In this document: positions 7,513 to 17,881 of the stretch, in pieces
Position numbering within the stretch: position 1 is the first letter of the stretch
How the letters are laid out: each line of letters starts with the position of its first letter
Origin: Gammaproteobacteria bacterium
Lineage (GTDB): Bacteria > Pseudomonadota > Gammaproteobacteria > DSM-16500
Reading direction: 5' to 3'
NCBI GenBank assembly: GCA_021156085.1
Contig: JAJNBC010000006.1
Coordinates: forward strand, 28,032-92,031
DNA: 64,000 nucleotides
Position numbers and translations under genes: made by a program
Notes under the pieces: model-generated
The model's database searches: none
The model's input: the letters and a program-made list of their open reading frames with translations, nothing else
Told to the model about the DNA's origin: nothing

Positions 7513-9024
7513 ATGCGTTCAACTTGTTTAGCAGAGTTACTGTGGGGTAAAAAAGCTCGTTTCAGCTATCTAATTTTTGCCACCCTGATTTTATTGTTCG
7601 GCATGTTAGGCAGTCGGGAAATTTGGACCCAGGAACATCGCTGGGCAGATATCGTTTATACCATGTTTTACCATCATGACTTTTTACACCCTATATTAGA
7701 TGGTCATGATTATTATGATAAACCGCTCCTATCTTATTGGCTCATTGCTGGATTTACGACGCTTTGTGGAAAATTGACGACAGGGGCGATGCGGCTCCCT
7801 TCAGCTTTAGCAGGATTACTTGCGGTGAGTTCGATTTACTGGTTAGGTAGCCATTTGAAGGATAAGCGCTTAGGTTTATTAGCAGGCTGGATGTTGCTAA
7901 CTACGTTTTATTTTATTTTTTGGGCACGTACCAGTAGCGCAGATATGCTAAATATGGCAGGTTCCCTTTTTGCTGTTGCTTGGTATTTTGCTAAAAAGAG
8001 TAAAGCCAATTTATTTGATTATACCGTTTTCTTTTTGATTCTGGCTTTAACTGCATTATGCAAAGGGTTAGTAGGGCCTGTGGTTGCGATATTGGTTATT
8101 TTACCCGATGTTATTTTGCAACGCAGTTGGAAAAAACATCTGCAATGGCGGGTCGTGGTTGCTGTGCTAATTGCGCTTATTATCTATATCTTGCCTTTTT
8201 GGGCTTCCGCACATTTTAGTAGAGAAAATTATGGTGCTAATGGTTTTTATGAAGTATATCGTGAAAATATGATGCGCTATTTCCAGCCCTTTGATCATAA
8301 GGGGCCATTTTACACTTATTTTATTTATTTACCGATTTATTTATTACCTTGGACATTTTTCTTTATACCGGCTTTATTTTACCTGAAACCGCGGTGGTCC
8401 AGTTTGTCGTCTCATGCTAAATGGATGGTACTTTCTACGCTGATATTGTTTTTGTTTTTTACTTTAAGTGGGTCACGGCGCAGTTATTATGTGTTGCCCA
8501 TCGTACCCTTTGCTATTTTACTTACAGCGGATTGGATATTATCAGGTAGAGATTTGACGAAACGGTTTCTTTGGGCAGGCCGAGTGGCGGCATTATTTTT
8601 TGTATTATGGGTTAGTAATTTTATTGTGGTGCAGCCGCTATATTATTCGCAAGCCAGCATGGAGGATTTTTCAGCCGATTTACAAGCAATAGCAACGCAA
8701 ATTAAACCTGCGTCAAAGTGGAAATTCGTGTTATTGGACCCTGAAAGTAAAGTACGTTTCTATTTACACTTATCGCCAGAAATAATCAATGAGAGTGTAG
8801 TCGGTAATCGTGAGGAACAGACACAGACTACCTTATTAAAAACTTGGCCAATCTTACGTCATCCTCCGCAAGATACTATTTTAATTAGTCGAAAAATGTA
8901 TTTGCCTTTATTGAAAGAAATATTAAAAGGCTATGTCATCGTTGAAAATAAACCCGGTTTTATAAAGAAGGTTTTAAAAGTAAGTGATGAAAATGCCACA
9001 GTGGCTTTCATTCCAAAAAGATAA
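7513..9024 (+). CDS. GT39/ArnT-like dolichyl- or undecaprenyl-phosphate glycosyltransferase
   Basis: 503 residues with about a dozen membrane spans and the ArnT/PMT (glycosyltransferase family 39) layout: N-terminal span, periplasmic loop with 'REIWTQEHRWAD', then 'DYYDKPLLSYW', the conserved D-K-P-P/L motif near the substrate site, and 'GAMRLPSALAGL'. Such enzymes transfer a sugar from a polyprenyl-phosphate carrier to lipid A or another envelope acceptor on the periplasmic side. No aminoarabinose synthesis genes are nearby, so the donor is unknown. The ATG at 7513 is preferred over the TTG at 7495 because GGGGA lies 11 nt upstream of it and a TATAAT at 7479-7484 would start transcription near 7490. 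The next gene overlaps the stop or follows closely. Confidence 0.85.
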   Translation: MRSTCLAELLWGKKARFSYLIFATLILLFGMLGSREIWTQEHRWADIVYTMFYHHDFLHPILDGHDYYDKPLLSYWLIAGFTTLCGKLTTGAMRLPSALAGLLAVSSIYWLGSHLKDKRLGLLAGWMLLTTFYFIFWARTSSADMLNMAGSLFAVAWYFAKKSKANLFDYTVFFLILALTALCKGLVGPVVAILVILPDVILQRSWKKHLQWRVVVAVLIALIIYILPFWASAHFSRENYGANGFYEVYRENMMRYFQPFDHKGPFYTYFIYLPIYLLPWTFFFIPALFYLKPRWSSLSSHAKWMVLSTLILFLFFTLSGSRRSYYVLPIVPFAILLTADWILSGRDLTKRFLWAGRVAALFFVLWVSNFIVVQPLYYSQASMEDFSADLQAIATQIKPASKWKFVLLDPESKVRFYLHLSPEIINESVVGNREEQTQTTLLKTWPILRHPPQDTILISRKMYLPLLKEILKGYVIVENKPGFIKKVLKVSDENATVAFIPKR

Positions 9025-9101
9025 TGCTTGCAATTACCATTGTGCGTTTGTATTATTTTTTAGGATTTAAAATGAATGACCATGAACTAAGGGAATGTAT
9101 T

Positions 9102-9338
9102 ATGACGGACGATTTTTTGAAAAAGCTTGAAGAAAAGGTCATGGCGTTATTAACAGAGCTGGAAGATTTACGTTTTGATGTGCAACAACTCAAGCAAGAA
9201 AATTCTGACCTTAAAGTAGAAAAACTCCACTATACGCAAAGACTGCAAGGACTTATTTCATTATTAGATTCGATTGATGCCGAGATGGAAGTATCTGCCG
9301 CTTTTCCTGCTCATACAGATGAGTTAGAAGCGATATAA
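9102..9338 (+). CDS. ZapB/TIGR02449-like coiled-coil cell-division protein
   Basis: 78 residues from this start, almost entirely heptad-like coiled coil ('FLKKLEEKVMALLTELEDLRFDVQQLKQENSDLKVEK'). It resembles the short TIGR02449/ZapB-like proteins that in many gammaproteobacteria lie beside zapA. Longer starts are possible at 9072 (AGGA 6 nt upstream) or 9024 (overlapping the previous stop), giving up to 104 residues; 9102 is chosen because AAGGGA precedes it and family members begin near here. It sits between the glycosyltransferase and the histone-like gene, apparently in one transcription unit. Role in division is by family only. Confidence 0.6.
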   Translation: MTDDFLKKLEEKVMALLTELEDLRFDVQQLKQENSDLKVEKLHYTQRLQGLISLLDSIDAEMEVSAAFPAHTDELEAI

Positions 9339-9383
9339 ACATCAAGGGAATAGATTTTTTAACTAACCAGGGAGGTAAGAAAC

Positions 9384-9731
9384 ATGGCAAAAGTGAAGAA
9401 CCAAAAAACTTTATTAAAGCGCTTGAAAAAACAAGTAGGAGCTTTGAAACGTAAGGAAATAGCAGGGCGTAATAAATTACGCACAGCATTACGCAAAGTC
9501 TCTAAGCTGATGCGTTCACATCAGAGCAAGCTAGATCAAAAAGCGAAACAGGTCAAAGTCAAAGTCGCTGCTGCAGAAGCGAAAGTCTATGCTAAATTAG
9601 CTAATGCGATGAAAAACAGAGCGAAAAAAGTAAAAAAAGTTAAAAAAGCGGTGAAAGCAGTCAAGAAGATGATAAAAGCCCATGTTGCTGGAACAAAAGC
9701 TAAGAAACGACCTACCAAGAAGCGTCGTTGA
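9384..9731 (+). CDS. Histone H1-like lysine-rich DNA-binding protein
   Basis: 115 residues, strongly basic. The N-terminal half (1-55) is amphipathic and Lys/Arg-rich; the C-terminal half has H1-like 'KKVKKVKKAVKAVKKMIKAH' and ends 'GTKAKKRPTKKRR'. It resembles the Hc1/Hq1-type histone-like proteins of Chlamydia and Coxiella that condense the nucleoid in the resting or transmissible cell form. The start is supported by GGGAGGTAAG 5-6 nt upstream. The context after a ZapB-like gene might link it to division or developmental timing, which is inference. Low-complexity KVKK repeats make the alignment non-specific, but the overall composition and length fit. Confidence 0.8.
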   Translation: MAKVKNQKTLLKRLKKQVGALKRKEIAGRNKLRTALRKVSKLMRSHQSKLDQKAKQVKVKVAAAEAKVYAKLANAMKNRAKKVKKVKKAVKAVKKMIKAHVAGTKAKKRPTKKRR

Positions 9732-9980
9732 GTGGGGGGAGGCTATCTTAATAAAGGCATAGCGGCCTTCTTTCGGATACGGTCATTCTAGCCAGTATGC
9801 CACTTTTTTCTCGAGCAAAGCTCTTATTTTCATTGGCGTACTGGGTAGGATCCAGGTTTTTACTGCTCTGCTGAAGACCGTAGACACCCAGTCTACCTTT
9901 GTAGGACGTGGTTTTCCCCGTGGATATAAGAACTTAACGGTCATTTCGTTGCTCGCAAGCTGCCATAAAACTATTAGATA
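9732..9980. other. Non-coding 249-bp gap with alternative hairpins
   Basis: Convergent gap between the histone-like gene and the 448-aa gene; no ORF is convincing. It holds a perfect 6-bp stem GTAGAC/GTCTAC (9880-9885/9891-9896, 5-nt loop). A competing 7-bp pairing ACTGGGT/ACCCAGT (9840-9846/9886-9892) shares the loop bases. ACGGTCATT occurs twice (near 9779 and 9937). I could not match it to 6S RNA, RNase P, SRP or tmRNA. It could be a structured RNA or a decayed repeat. Confidence 0.3.
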
Positions 9981-11327
9981 TTAGTTAGAGAGAGGGGGTG
10001 GAATAGCGACTGATGGCGTTTGGATATCGCCTTCTTCTTTTTGCCTAGGATAAAAAAAAGATTCTGTGCCCGTAAATAAAGCGGCGGAGTACCACCCATC
10101 TTGATCCTTTAATGCCCTTACTTCTACATGGTCAATATCAATAGCATGCAGGGCTTGAGCAATTTTGGCAGTAGATCCTTCTTTTGGCTGATGATGGTGA
10201 CCCCGTACTATATTAATATCTTCATATATTGCCCAAGGTATATTATGAGATGGCACTAATAAGGATTTTTCTTTAGATAAGAGAGGATTAAATAAGTCGT
10301 GGTAATAATGGCGCTCTTCCCCCTCTCCTTTTCGATCGTAGAATTTACATTTTTTATCATACGATACCTTTAATTTACATAACTGTGCTTCACCTTTAGA
10401 AGAGTGTCCATAAATGAAGAGATTGTTATGGTGCTTAATAAGTAAAGGACAGTTAAGAGAAGGAAGGGTATTTAGGCTGGCTAAAGTAGGGCGACTTTTG
10501 GTTTGCAGGATATAAATAGGATAGTCAGTATTTTGATTTCGCTCATCCACAGCGTACCTCTGCTCTCTAGCAGACGGCACTGGGGTAATCAAGCCATAGA
10601 AAAACTCACGAGCCGTATTAAATCCTTTTGTTAAAAAAGCCCCTAGTGCAATGCTGAAAGTGCTGATCAAAGAAAATTTTATTGTTAATGTGCTTGTTAA
10701 CAAGAATTGATTTAACAGAATAGGCAGAGGAAGCGCGCCTACTAAAAGGGCAAGGGTACTCCCGAGGGTGAGGAGTACTATGGTTGCAAAAGAATAAGGA
10801 TAGTTTCGTGCAGTTTCAATGGCGGGGCGAATAAGATAGCGAACCGGGGCTAAAAAACGTCTTGCTGTACCTGTGATAAGATGAGTAGTAAGATTAAAAA
10901 GGGATCCAATCCCAATAAGGCACCAGTGAAGGATGGCAAAAAACTCAAATGCACGTGAGTTTCCATACCCCGGTTCTTCTTCTTTATTTTTTTTGATATA
11001 ATGGTAAATAAATACAGGAAGTTGATTTATACCCCAGCTCAATAATTCCAAAGGCACAACGATCCCAAACTCAACCCATTTAAAAGGGTTGAGTAACTTA
11101 CGCGGCGCTATATGGGCCCAAGTAATACGATTCAATCGATAAAAATCCATATTAAAGACGGTGCAATGCTTAATATCAGCCATTTCTTTTTTATCAATTA
11201 GCATTTCATGACCAAAAATTTGCATGACTAAATCACGACATTTTTGTCTGAAAGTTAAATGCATATCACGGATCAATTGATGATAAAACCGATTGATGGA
11301 GGGGGAGGGTGGCACGTAAGTAGGCAT
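9981..11327 (-). CDS. Unknown membrane protein, 448 aa
   Basis: No family recognised. The N-terminal ~110 residues are soluble and basic; then come hydrophobic segments near 110-125 and 130-150 ('FAILHWCLIGIGSLFNL') and a strong pair at about 178-235 ('FATIVLLTLGSTLALLVGALPLPILL', 'FSLISTFSIALGAFL'). The C-terminal ~200 residues are hydrophilic, ending in a Pro-rich tail 'TPSVAIPPPLSN'. A topology with two or more spans and a large cytosolic or host-facing tail is suggested. It stands alone, divergent from the next unknown membrane gene across a 272-bp gap. Composition and lack of relatives fit lineage-specific, possibly host-interaction proteins; no function is claimed. Confidence 0.65.
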   Translation of the reverse strand: MPTYVPPSPSINRFYHQLIRDMHLTFRQKCRDLVMQIFGHEMLIDKKEMADIKHCTVFNMDFYRLNRITWAHIAPRKLLNPFKWVEFGIVVPLELLSWGINQLPVFIYHYIKKNKEEEPGYGNSRAFEFFAILHWCLIGIGSLFNLTTHLITGTARRFLAPVRYLIRPAIETARNYPYSFATIVLLTLGSTLALLVGALPLPILLNQFLLTSTLTIKFSLISTFSIALGAFLTKGFNTAREFFYGLITPVPSAREQRYAVDERNQNTDYPIYILQTKSRPTLASLNTLPSLNCPLLIKHHNNLFIYGHSSKGEAQLCKLKVSYDKKCKFYDRKGEGEERHYYHDLFNPLLSKEKSLLVPSHNIPWAIYEDINIVRGHHHQPKEGSTAKIAQALHAIDIDHVEVRALKDQDGWYSAALFTGTESFFYPRQKEEGDIQTPSVAIPPPLSN

Positions 11328-11434
11328 GCGTTAGTTTAACTCCTCTGATTTGTAGTGTATAGCGTTTTAGGCCAGAAATTATACATAGAAGTATCTCTTT
11401 AATCAAATTTCCCAACGCGCCCACGTATAAAAAG

Positions 11435-11465
11435 TTGACCAGGTGGGCTTATTTTAGTCTATAAT
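11435..11465 (+). promoter_or_regulatory. Candidate promoter for the 383-aa gene
   Basis: TTGACC (11435-11440), a 19-nt spacer and a perfect TATAAT (11460-11465). Transcription from here would include the ATG at 11505, which is out of frame with the long ORF by one base; this bears on the true start of the gene. Confidence 0.5.
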
Positions 11466-11599
11466 GATCCCCCCGGACTGACCCAGAAACGGGTAATAGA
11501 AGAAATGCATATTCCTTTTGTTTCAGATTATTATAATTGGTGCGTCGCTGGCAAATATTGGTTCACCGACACCGGACAAGGAAACCGGGCTAAGGGGGG

Positions 11600-12751
11600 G
11601 TGGTGTTTGCCCTCCTTACGGGTCTCCTTTTTGCGCCCCTTAAAGGAATCTTAGATTTATTCTGCTATGGATATGAGAAAATCCTTACTTTATTGATGCA
11701 TGCGGGAGCTTATTTTGCGAAAAAAACTGAGTATGCTCAGCGTTATCATTTCGATCCCATAGAGGGTATCGATCTTAAACAACGTACTGCTGTCGAGCAA
11801 ATTCTCGTAGGTACAGTGGCTTTTTTTATTTTTTTAACGCAATATCTATTGTGCTTTTTACCTAAAATAATTCGCCTAAGAGTAGGAGAGTTCACTGGAT
11901 GTGCGGTGGTAATCGGGTTTCTATTCTCCCTAACGTGGATTCCTCTTTTTATTTTACATAAAATATCTTGCGCATGGATTAAAATTAGCCACGCTTTTGA
12001 TCGACATGCGCATTTTTGTTTAGCAGATCATGAACGTTCTCATTTTATCACTTCTAAAAATTTTCATGACCTCTACCAGACCATTTATACTATAACTGGT
12101 AAGGTTAGGTTAGAAGTTTTGCCAGCAGTAGAAGAAGAAAAATCACTCCCGCAAGAAGAGGATCAAGCACAAGCACTTCAAAGAAGTACTACGACAAATT
12201 TATACTTTTATTTTAAAGAATCAAAAATTTTTTTTGATACTGAGTTAAATCAAACCATAAGCGCAGCGATGTTATTCCAAGAGTTAAGGGAAGTCTCGCC
12301 ATTACCGTCAGTCCTTATTCACCTTGTCTATCAATATAATGGCGGAATGTTCGCTGCTTTTGATGCGAGTAAGTTATCCGGCAGAAAAAAAACCGTGGAA
12401 TGTTATGATTATCTTGTTGAATATGCTTTTCTAATGACCCTCTCTATGAATCAAAAAGATAGCTTAGATAGATTTCGGGCATATAGGTATTTTTTTAAAT
12501 GCATTGAACAATTCGATGATATTGCTGTGCGTAATCACTGCTGGGCACGTATTAATGAACTTAAGCAGGAAAAAACAATATTTAATTTCAGTTGGCACCG
12601 GCCTCTTTTTGAGGATGTCATTTCTCTTAAAGGCCATCGAGAAAAATTTTTCCAGATGTTTCCTCAACGTAAGGAGCCCTTGGGAGGAGTGCAACAAAAT
12701 CTGATAGGGGAATTTAAAAAAGCTAACCCTCATCCTATGAGGGGAAGATAA
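11600..12751 (+). CDS. Unknown membrane protein, 383 aa, with a G7 tract at its start
   Basis: No family recognised. Hydrophobic segments lie at residues 1-20, about 72-92 ('GTVAFFIFLTQYLLCFLPKII') and 100-125 ('CAVVIGFLFSLTWIPLFILH'); the remainder is soluble, ending 'NPHPMRGR'. The only in-frame start is the GTG at 11600, overlapping a run of seven G (11594-11600). An ATG at 11505 downstream of a good promoter opens a frame (MHIPFVSDYYNWC...) that would run directly into this ORF if the tract had eight G. So the protein may really be about 415 residues with its first exon-like part out of frame here: phase variation, a mutation or a base-calling error. As read, GTG with the G-run as ribosome site is possible. 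Confidence 0.6.
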   Translation: MVFALLTGLLFAPLKGILDLFCYGYEKILTLLMHAGAYFAKKTEYAQRYHFDPIEGIDLKQRTAVEQILVGTVAFFIFLTQYLLCFLPKIIRLRVGEFTGCAVVIGFLFSLTWIPLFILHKISCAWIKISHAFDRHAHFCLADHERSHFITSKNFHDLYQTIYTITGKVRLEVLPAVEEEKSLPQEEDQAQALQRSTTTNLYFYFKESKIFFDTELNQTISAAMLFQELREVSPLPSVLIHLVYQYNGGMFAAFDASKLSGRKKTVECYDYLVEYAFLMTLSMNQKDSLDRFRAYRYFFKCIEQFDDIAVRNHCWARINELKQEKTIFNFSWHRPLFEDVISLKGHREKFFQMFPQRKEPLGGVQQNLIGEFKKANPHPMRGR

Positions 12752-12789
12752 CCAAGGAGGATGTATCTATTAAAGTCAGGGATGTTGAT

Positions 12790-14145
12790 TTATTGCCTGT
12801 GTTCTTCTATGAGACACGTTACACTACCTTCTGATAATTGGAGCTTGATTTTATCGCCTGAGGTCACTTGGCTGGCCGAGCGTAGAATAACATTCTCTTT
12901 TACCAGGGTAGCAATGGAAAAACCGCGCTTTAAGGTAGTGAGGGGGCTGAGTATGTCGAGTTTTGCTGCAGCGGTGATAAAAGATTGTTGCTGTTGTTGT
13001 AATTCATTTAAGACATGATTTTTTAGCCGCTGTTGTTGTAAATGACACTGATGTTGTAAATCACGAATACGATGACGGGGTGTAAGTCCGATGAGACTCG
13101 CGTGATAGGTTTGTAATTTTCTTTTTGTCTCATTGAATAATTGAAGTTGCAAGCGAATGAGGGTTGACTGAGCTAAATTAAGTTGCTTTGCTTGTTCAGT
13201 TAATTGGCGTTGAGGGTGTTGTTGCTGTAACTTTTGAGTTATCCAGTCTAAATGCTGCTGGGATTGTAATAATTTTTGTTGAAGTAGACGTATCATTTGT
13301 TTTTCTAATTGATTAAGAGAAATGGCTAACTCATTTTTATCAGGCACTACTAATTCTGCTGCCGCAGAGGGGGTGGGTGCGCGTACGTCAGCGACAAAAT
13401 CAGCAATGGTGAAATCTATTTCGTGTCCTATGCCGCTGATAATAGGAATAGTACTGTGATAAATGGCGTATGCTACTTTCTCTTCATTAAAAGACCATAA
13501 ATCTTCAAGTGATCCACCGCCGCGCGCTAAAATAATCACATCGCATTCTTGACGTTGATTGGCTATTTGAATGGCATTCACAATATTGACTGCTGCCAAT
13601 TCACCTTGTACTAAGGTGGGATAGATAATCACAGGTACGCAAGAGAAGCGTCGTTTTAGTACGTGCAAGATGTCATGAATTGCCGCCCCTGTAGGTGAGG
13701 TGATGATTCCAATACACTGCGGGAAGGGAGGCAGCTTTTTTTTATAAGCGGTATCAAATAATCCTGCAGCGAGCAAACGCTTTTTTAATGCCTCAAATTC
13801 TTTTTGTAACTTGCCAATGCCGGCGTCTTCTAAATGTTCAACTAATAATTGAAAATCTCCTCTACCTTCGTACAAACTGACACGGCCTTTAACGATGACA
13901 TGCATGCCATCTTCTGGAATGAAAGCCAAACGACGATTTTGGGGTTTGAACATAGCGCAACGGATTTGCGCAGCTGCTTCTTTTAATGAAAAATACCAAT
14001 GGCCCGATTGAGGTGCGGCAAAATTAGAAATCTCGCCTTCTACCCATATAGATAAAAAATTTTCTTCCAGCAATAAGCGTGCTTCACGGTTTAAGCGGCT
14101 GACGCTATAAATTTCATTTGCTTGGCTGATATCGAGGGTAGTCAT
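12790..14145 (-). CDS. xseA: Exodeoxyribonuclease VII large subunit
   Basis: 451 residues, normal length. OB-fold at the N-terminus (about 13-110, with 'VEGEISNF...GHWYFSLKE'). The catalytic core has 'GIITSPTGAAIHDIL' (146-160), 'ARGGGSLEDLW' (207-217) and 'GIGHEIDFTIADFVADVRAPTPSAAAE' around 238-264. A long Gln-rich coiled coil (270-400) follows, where small XseB subunits would bind. The enzyme degrades single-stranded DNA from both ends in mismatch and damage repair. xseB is not in the window. The gene converges with the preceding membrane-protein gene and is divergent from guaB. Confidence 0.96.
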   Translation of the reverse strand: MTTLDISQANEIYSVSRLNREARLLLEENFLSIWVEGEISNFAAPQSGHWYFSLKEAAAQIRCAMFKPQNRRLAFIPEDGMHVIVKGRVSLYEGRGDFQLLVEHLEDAGIGKLQKEFEALKKRLLAAGLFDTAYKKKLPPFPQCIGIITSPTGAAIHDILHVLKRRFSCVPVIIYPTLVQGELAAVNIVNAIQIANQRQECDVIILARGGGSLEDLWSFNEEKVAYAIYHSTIPIISGIGHEIDFTIADFVADVRAPTPSAAAELVVPDKNELAISLNQLEKQMIRLLQQKLLQSQQHLDWITQKLQQQHPQRQLTEQAKQLNLAQSTLIRLQLQLFNETKRKLQTYHASLIGLTPRHRIRDLQHQCHLQQQRLKNHVLNELQQQQQSFITAAAKLDILSPLTTLKRGFSIATLVKENVILRSASQVTSGDKIKLQLSEGSVTCLIEEHRQ

Positions 14146-14244
14146 AGTGCCTCATTTGCTGAGAATGCTTATTTTATAAGAAGAAGTCAGCTTTCCATAG
14201 TATTTCTTCAATTTAGCAGAATGGGCATGGTCTACTATTTCTTA

Positions 14245-14273
14245 TTCGACACCGCCTAAATAAGCTGTATAAT
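14245..14273 (+). promoter_or_regulatory. guaB promoter
   Basis: TTCGAC (14245-14250), 17-nt spacer, TATAAT (14268-14273), 40 bp before the guaB ATG at 14314, which has GAGGGGA as ribosome site. No purine riboswitch fold was seen in the short leader. Confidence 0.6.
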
Positions 14274-14313
14274 GCGGTGTTAATTTTAACCAGTAGTTGA
14301 GGGGAAATTAACC

Positions 14314-15792
14314 ATGCGCCTTGTTGAAGAAGCGTTTACATTTGATGATGTATTACTCTTACCGGCAGAATCTCATGTTTTGCCTAAGCACGTTGATTTA
14401 AAGACAAAACTGACTCGTGACATCACTTTAAATATCCCGCTGATCTCAGCTGCAATGGACACAGTGACGGAATCTCGCTTAGCTATTGGTCTTGCCCAAG
14501 AGGGTGGCATGGGAATTTTGCATAAGAATATGACTATAGCGCAGCAAGCCGCAGAAGTGCGTAGAGTGAAAAAATTTGAAAGCGGCGTTGTTAAAGATCC
14601 CGTGACAGTAGGGCCGCAGACAACAGTTAGAGAAGTCTTAGATATTATTAAGGCATTTAATTTTCATGCTTTGCCTGTGGTGGAAGACAACCAAAAATTA
14701 GTGGGGATTGTAACCAGCCGTGATTTACGTTTTGAAACTAATTTAGATCAAGCTGTTTCGCAAATTATGACGCCCAAAGAACGCTTAGTCACTGCCCACG
14801 AGGGGGCCGATCGCGAAATGATCCGTGCTTTATTGCATAAACATCGTATTGAGAAGATATTGATAATCAATGATCATTTTCAATTGCGCGGCATGATCAC
14901 GGTGAAAGATATTTTAAAAGAGCAAGAAAAGCCTTTTGCATGTAAAGATGCATTAGGCCAATTACGTGTGGGCGCGGCTGTAGGTGTAGGGGCAGAGGCA
15001 GAAGAACGCACTGCTGCTTTGATAGAAGCAGGGGTGGATATTTTAGTAGTCGATACAGCGCATGGCCATTCTCAAGGAGTAGTGGAACGAGTTCGCTGGA
15101 TTAAGCAACGTTATCCCAGTGTGCCTGTCATTGCTGGTAATATTGCGACAGCGAAAGCAGCCCAAGCCCTCGCTGATGCGGGAGCAGATGCTGTGAAAGT
15201 GGGGATAGGTCCAGGATCGATTTGTACCACACGTATTGTAACGGGGGTGGGTGTGCCGCAAATTACGGCGATTAGCAATGTGAGTACAGCCTTAAAAGGC
15301 ACACAGGTAGCGATTATTGCGGATGGAGGGGTTCGCTATTCCGGTGATATTTGCAAAGCGATTGCTGCAGGGGCTTCAGCAGTTATGATTGGGGGATTAT
15401 TTGCAGGTACGGAAGAAGCGCCCGGCGAAGTTGAGTTATACCATGGACGTTCTTATAAGGCATATCGGGGGATGGGTTCTTTAGGAGCGATGGCTCAGAG
15501 ACATGGCTCAAGTGACCGTTATTTTCAGGATGGAATGACCGCCTTAGATAAATTGGTCCCAGAAGGTATTGAAGGCCGCGTACCTTATAAAGGCAGTATT
15601 GTTGCTATCATTAATCAATTAATGGGGGGGCTACGTTCTGGCATGGGTTATACAGGCTGCCAGGATATCCAAATGTTGCGTACAAAAGCAGAGTTTGTGC
15701 GGGTGACAAGTTCGGGCGTGCGGGAGAGCCATGTGCATGATGTACAAATTATAAAAGAAGCACCTAATTATCAAATTGACGAGGCTTATTAG
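14314..15792 (+). CDS. guaB: Inosine-5'-monophosphate dehydrogenase
   Basis: 492 residues, typical length. It oxidises IMP to XMP with NAD, the rate-limiting step to GMP. The TIM barrel starts with '[13 protein letters not shown]' (8-20). Two CBS domains occupy about 93-205. The active-site loop '[11 protein letters not shown]' carries the catalytic Cys304, and the mobile flap '[10 protein letters not shown]' follows near 390. Two bases separate its stop from the guaA ATG, so guaB-guaA is one operon, as in most gammaproteobacteria; tadA follows closely. Confidence 0.98.
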   Translation: MRLVEEAFTFDDVLLLPAESHVLPKHVDLKTKLTRDITLNIPLISAAMDTVTESRLAIGLAQEGGMGILHKNMTIAQQAAEVRRVKKFESGVVKDPVTVGPQTTVREVLDIIKAFNFHALPVVEDNQKLVGIVTSRDLRFETNLDQAVSQIMTPKERLVTAHEGADREMIRALLHKHRIEKILIINDHFQLRGMITVKDILKEQEKPFACKDALGQLRVGAAVGVGAEAEERTAALIEAGVDILVVDTAHGHSQGVVERVRWIKQRYPSVPVIAGNIATAKAAQALADAGADAVKVGIGPGSICTTRIVTGVGVPQITAISNVSTALKGTQVAIIADGGVRYSGDICKAIAAGASAVMIGGLFAGTEEAPGEVELYHGRSYKAYRGMGSLGAMAQRHGSSDRYFQDGMTALDKLVPEGIEGRVPYKGSIVAIINQLMGGLRSGMGYTGCQDIQMLRTKAEFVRVTSSGVRESHVHDVQIIKEAPNYQIDEAY

Positions 15793-15794
15793 AA

Positions 15795-17366
15795 ATGACA
15801 GATATCCACGCGCAACGTATTTTAATTTTGGATTTTGGTTCACAATACACACAATTGATTGGTCGCCGTATTCGGGATATTGGCGTTTATTGTGAAATTC
15901 ATCCTTTTTATATGCCAGATGAAAAAATTAAAGCCTTTCATCCTAACGGTATCATTTTATCCGGTGGGCCCGATAGTGTGATCGAATCAGATGCAGTACG
16001 TGCTCCGGAGATTGTTTTTCAATTGAATTGTCCCGTCTTAGGCATTTGTTATGGCATGCAAACGATGGCCATCCAATTAGGTGGGCAAGTTACACAAGGT
16101 ACTCACCGGGAATTTGGTTATGCGCAAATAAAGTTAAGAGATTCTTCCTTTTTATTGGAAGGCATGGAAGATCATATAGCCGACGACGCTACTTTGTTAA
16201 TGGATGTATGGATGAGTCATGGCGATCATGTTTCGGCACTGCCTCCTCATTTTAGTTTGATTGCTAGTTCTGAGAGTTGTGAAATTATTGGCATGGCAGA
16301 TGCTAAACGCCATTTTTATGGCTTACAGTTTCATCCAGAGGTGTCACATACACGTAAAGGATTACAAATTTTAGAACGTTTTATTTTAGATATTTGTCGT
16401 TGCAAAAGAAGCTGGACCACACAAACAATTATTGAAGAATCTCTTAAAGACATTCAAGATAAAATAGGCAAAGACAGTGTTATTCTAGGGTTGTCTGGAG
16501 GCGTAGATTCCTCTGTTGTGGCGGCATTATTGCATCGTGCGATTAATTCACAACTTGTTTGTGTTTTTGTTGATACGGGATTGCTTCGTTTAAATGAAGC
16601 GCAAGAAGTACAAGCATTATTTGCCAAACATATGGGCATTCGTTTAATTACAATTAATGCGGCAGAGCGGTTTTTTGCAGCTCTTAAAGGTGTTACCGAT
16701 CCCGAAGAAAAGCGTAAAATTATTGGAAAATTATTTGTTGCTATTTTTGAAGAGGAAGCTAAAAAACTGCCTGATGCAAAGTGGCTTGCTCAGGGCACTA
16801 TTTATCCGGATGTAATTGAGTCTGCAGGTACAGGCATAGGTAAATGTGTGATTAAGTCGCATCACAATGTGGGGGGGTTGCCTGAAAAAATGCATTTGAA
16901 ATTATTGGAGCCACTGCGTGAATTATTTAAGGATGAAGTCATTAAAATGGGGCTTGAATTAGGTTTGCCTCAGGATTCTGTGTATAGGCATGCGTTTCCG
17001 GGACCAGGATTGGCTGTACGTATTCTGGGTGAAGTTAAGAAAGAATTTGTAGAGACCTTGCAGCGGGCTGATGCGATCTTGATCGAAGAGTTGTATAAAA
17101 ATGAATTGTACTACAAAGTTAGCCAGGCTTTTATGGTGTTTTTGCCTGTGAAATCGGTAGGCGTCTTAGGGGATGCAAGACATTATGATCATGTAGTAGC
17201 GATTCGAATCGTTGAGACAGTGGATTTTATGACAGCGCATTGCGCGCGATTGCCACATGAGTTTTTAGAAAAAATATCAAATCGAATTATTAATGAAGTG
17301 CCGGGTATTTCACGGGTTGTCTACGATCTCTCAAGTAAGCCGCCAGCAACGATTGAGTGGGAGTAA
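15795..17366 (+). CDS. guaA: GMP synthase (glutamine-hydrolysing)
   Basis: 523 residues, full length. It amidates XMP to GMP using glutamine and ATP. The N-terminal class I amidotransferase has 'GICYGMQ' (nucleophile Cys85) and 'QFHPEVSHT' (His/Glu near 176-178). The ATP pyrophosphatase domain has the P-loop 'LSGGVDSSV' near 234. The C-terminal dimerisation domain ends in '[19 protein letters not shown]', the conserved C-terminus. Translation is probably coupled to guaB. Nothing unusual. Confidence 0.98.
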   Translation: MTDIHAQRILILDFGSQYTQLIGRRIRDIGVYCEIHPFYMPDEKIKAFHPNGIILSGGPDSVIESDAVRAPEIVFQLNCPVLGICYGMQTMAIQLGGQVTQGTHREFGYAQIKLRDSSFLLEGMEDHIADDATLLMDVWMSHGDHVSALPPHFSLIASSESCEIIGMADAKRHFYGLQFHPEVSHTRKGLQILERFILDICRCKRSWTTQTIIEESLKDIQDKIGKDSVILGLSGGVDSSVVAALLHRAINSQLVCVFVDTGLLRLNEAQEVQALFAKHMGIRLITINAAERFFAALKGVTDPEEKRKIIGKLFVAIFEEEAKKLPDAKWLAQGTIYPDVIESAGTGIGKCVIKSHHNVGGLPEKMHLKLLEPLRELFKDEVIKMGLELGLPQDSVYRHAFPGPGLAVRILGEVKKEFVETLQRADAILIEELYKNELYYKVSQAFMVFLPVKSVGVLGDARHYDHVVAIRIVETVDFMTAHCARLPHEFLEKISNRIINEVPGISRVVYDLSSKPPATIEWE

Positions 17367-17381
17367 TTTTTTGTAAAATAG

Positions 17382-17849
<468 letters not shown>

Positions 17850-17881
17850 TTGATAAAGAAGCACCTTCGATGAAGCAAGTA

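Noticed and set aside
9732..9980. 6S RNA (ssrS), suggested by the nearby ZapB-like gene
   Set aside because: No long two-armed hairpin with a central bubble could be traced on either strand.
11328..11599. Upstream ATG at 11505 called as a separate short gene
   Set aside because: Its frame ends about 40 codons in and overlaps the 383-aa ORF; it is better explained as the N-terminus of that gene in another frame.
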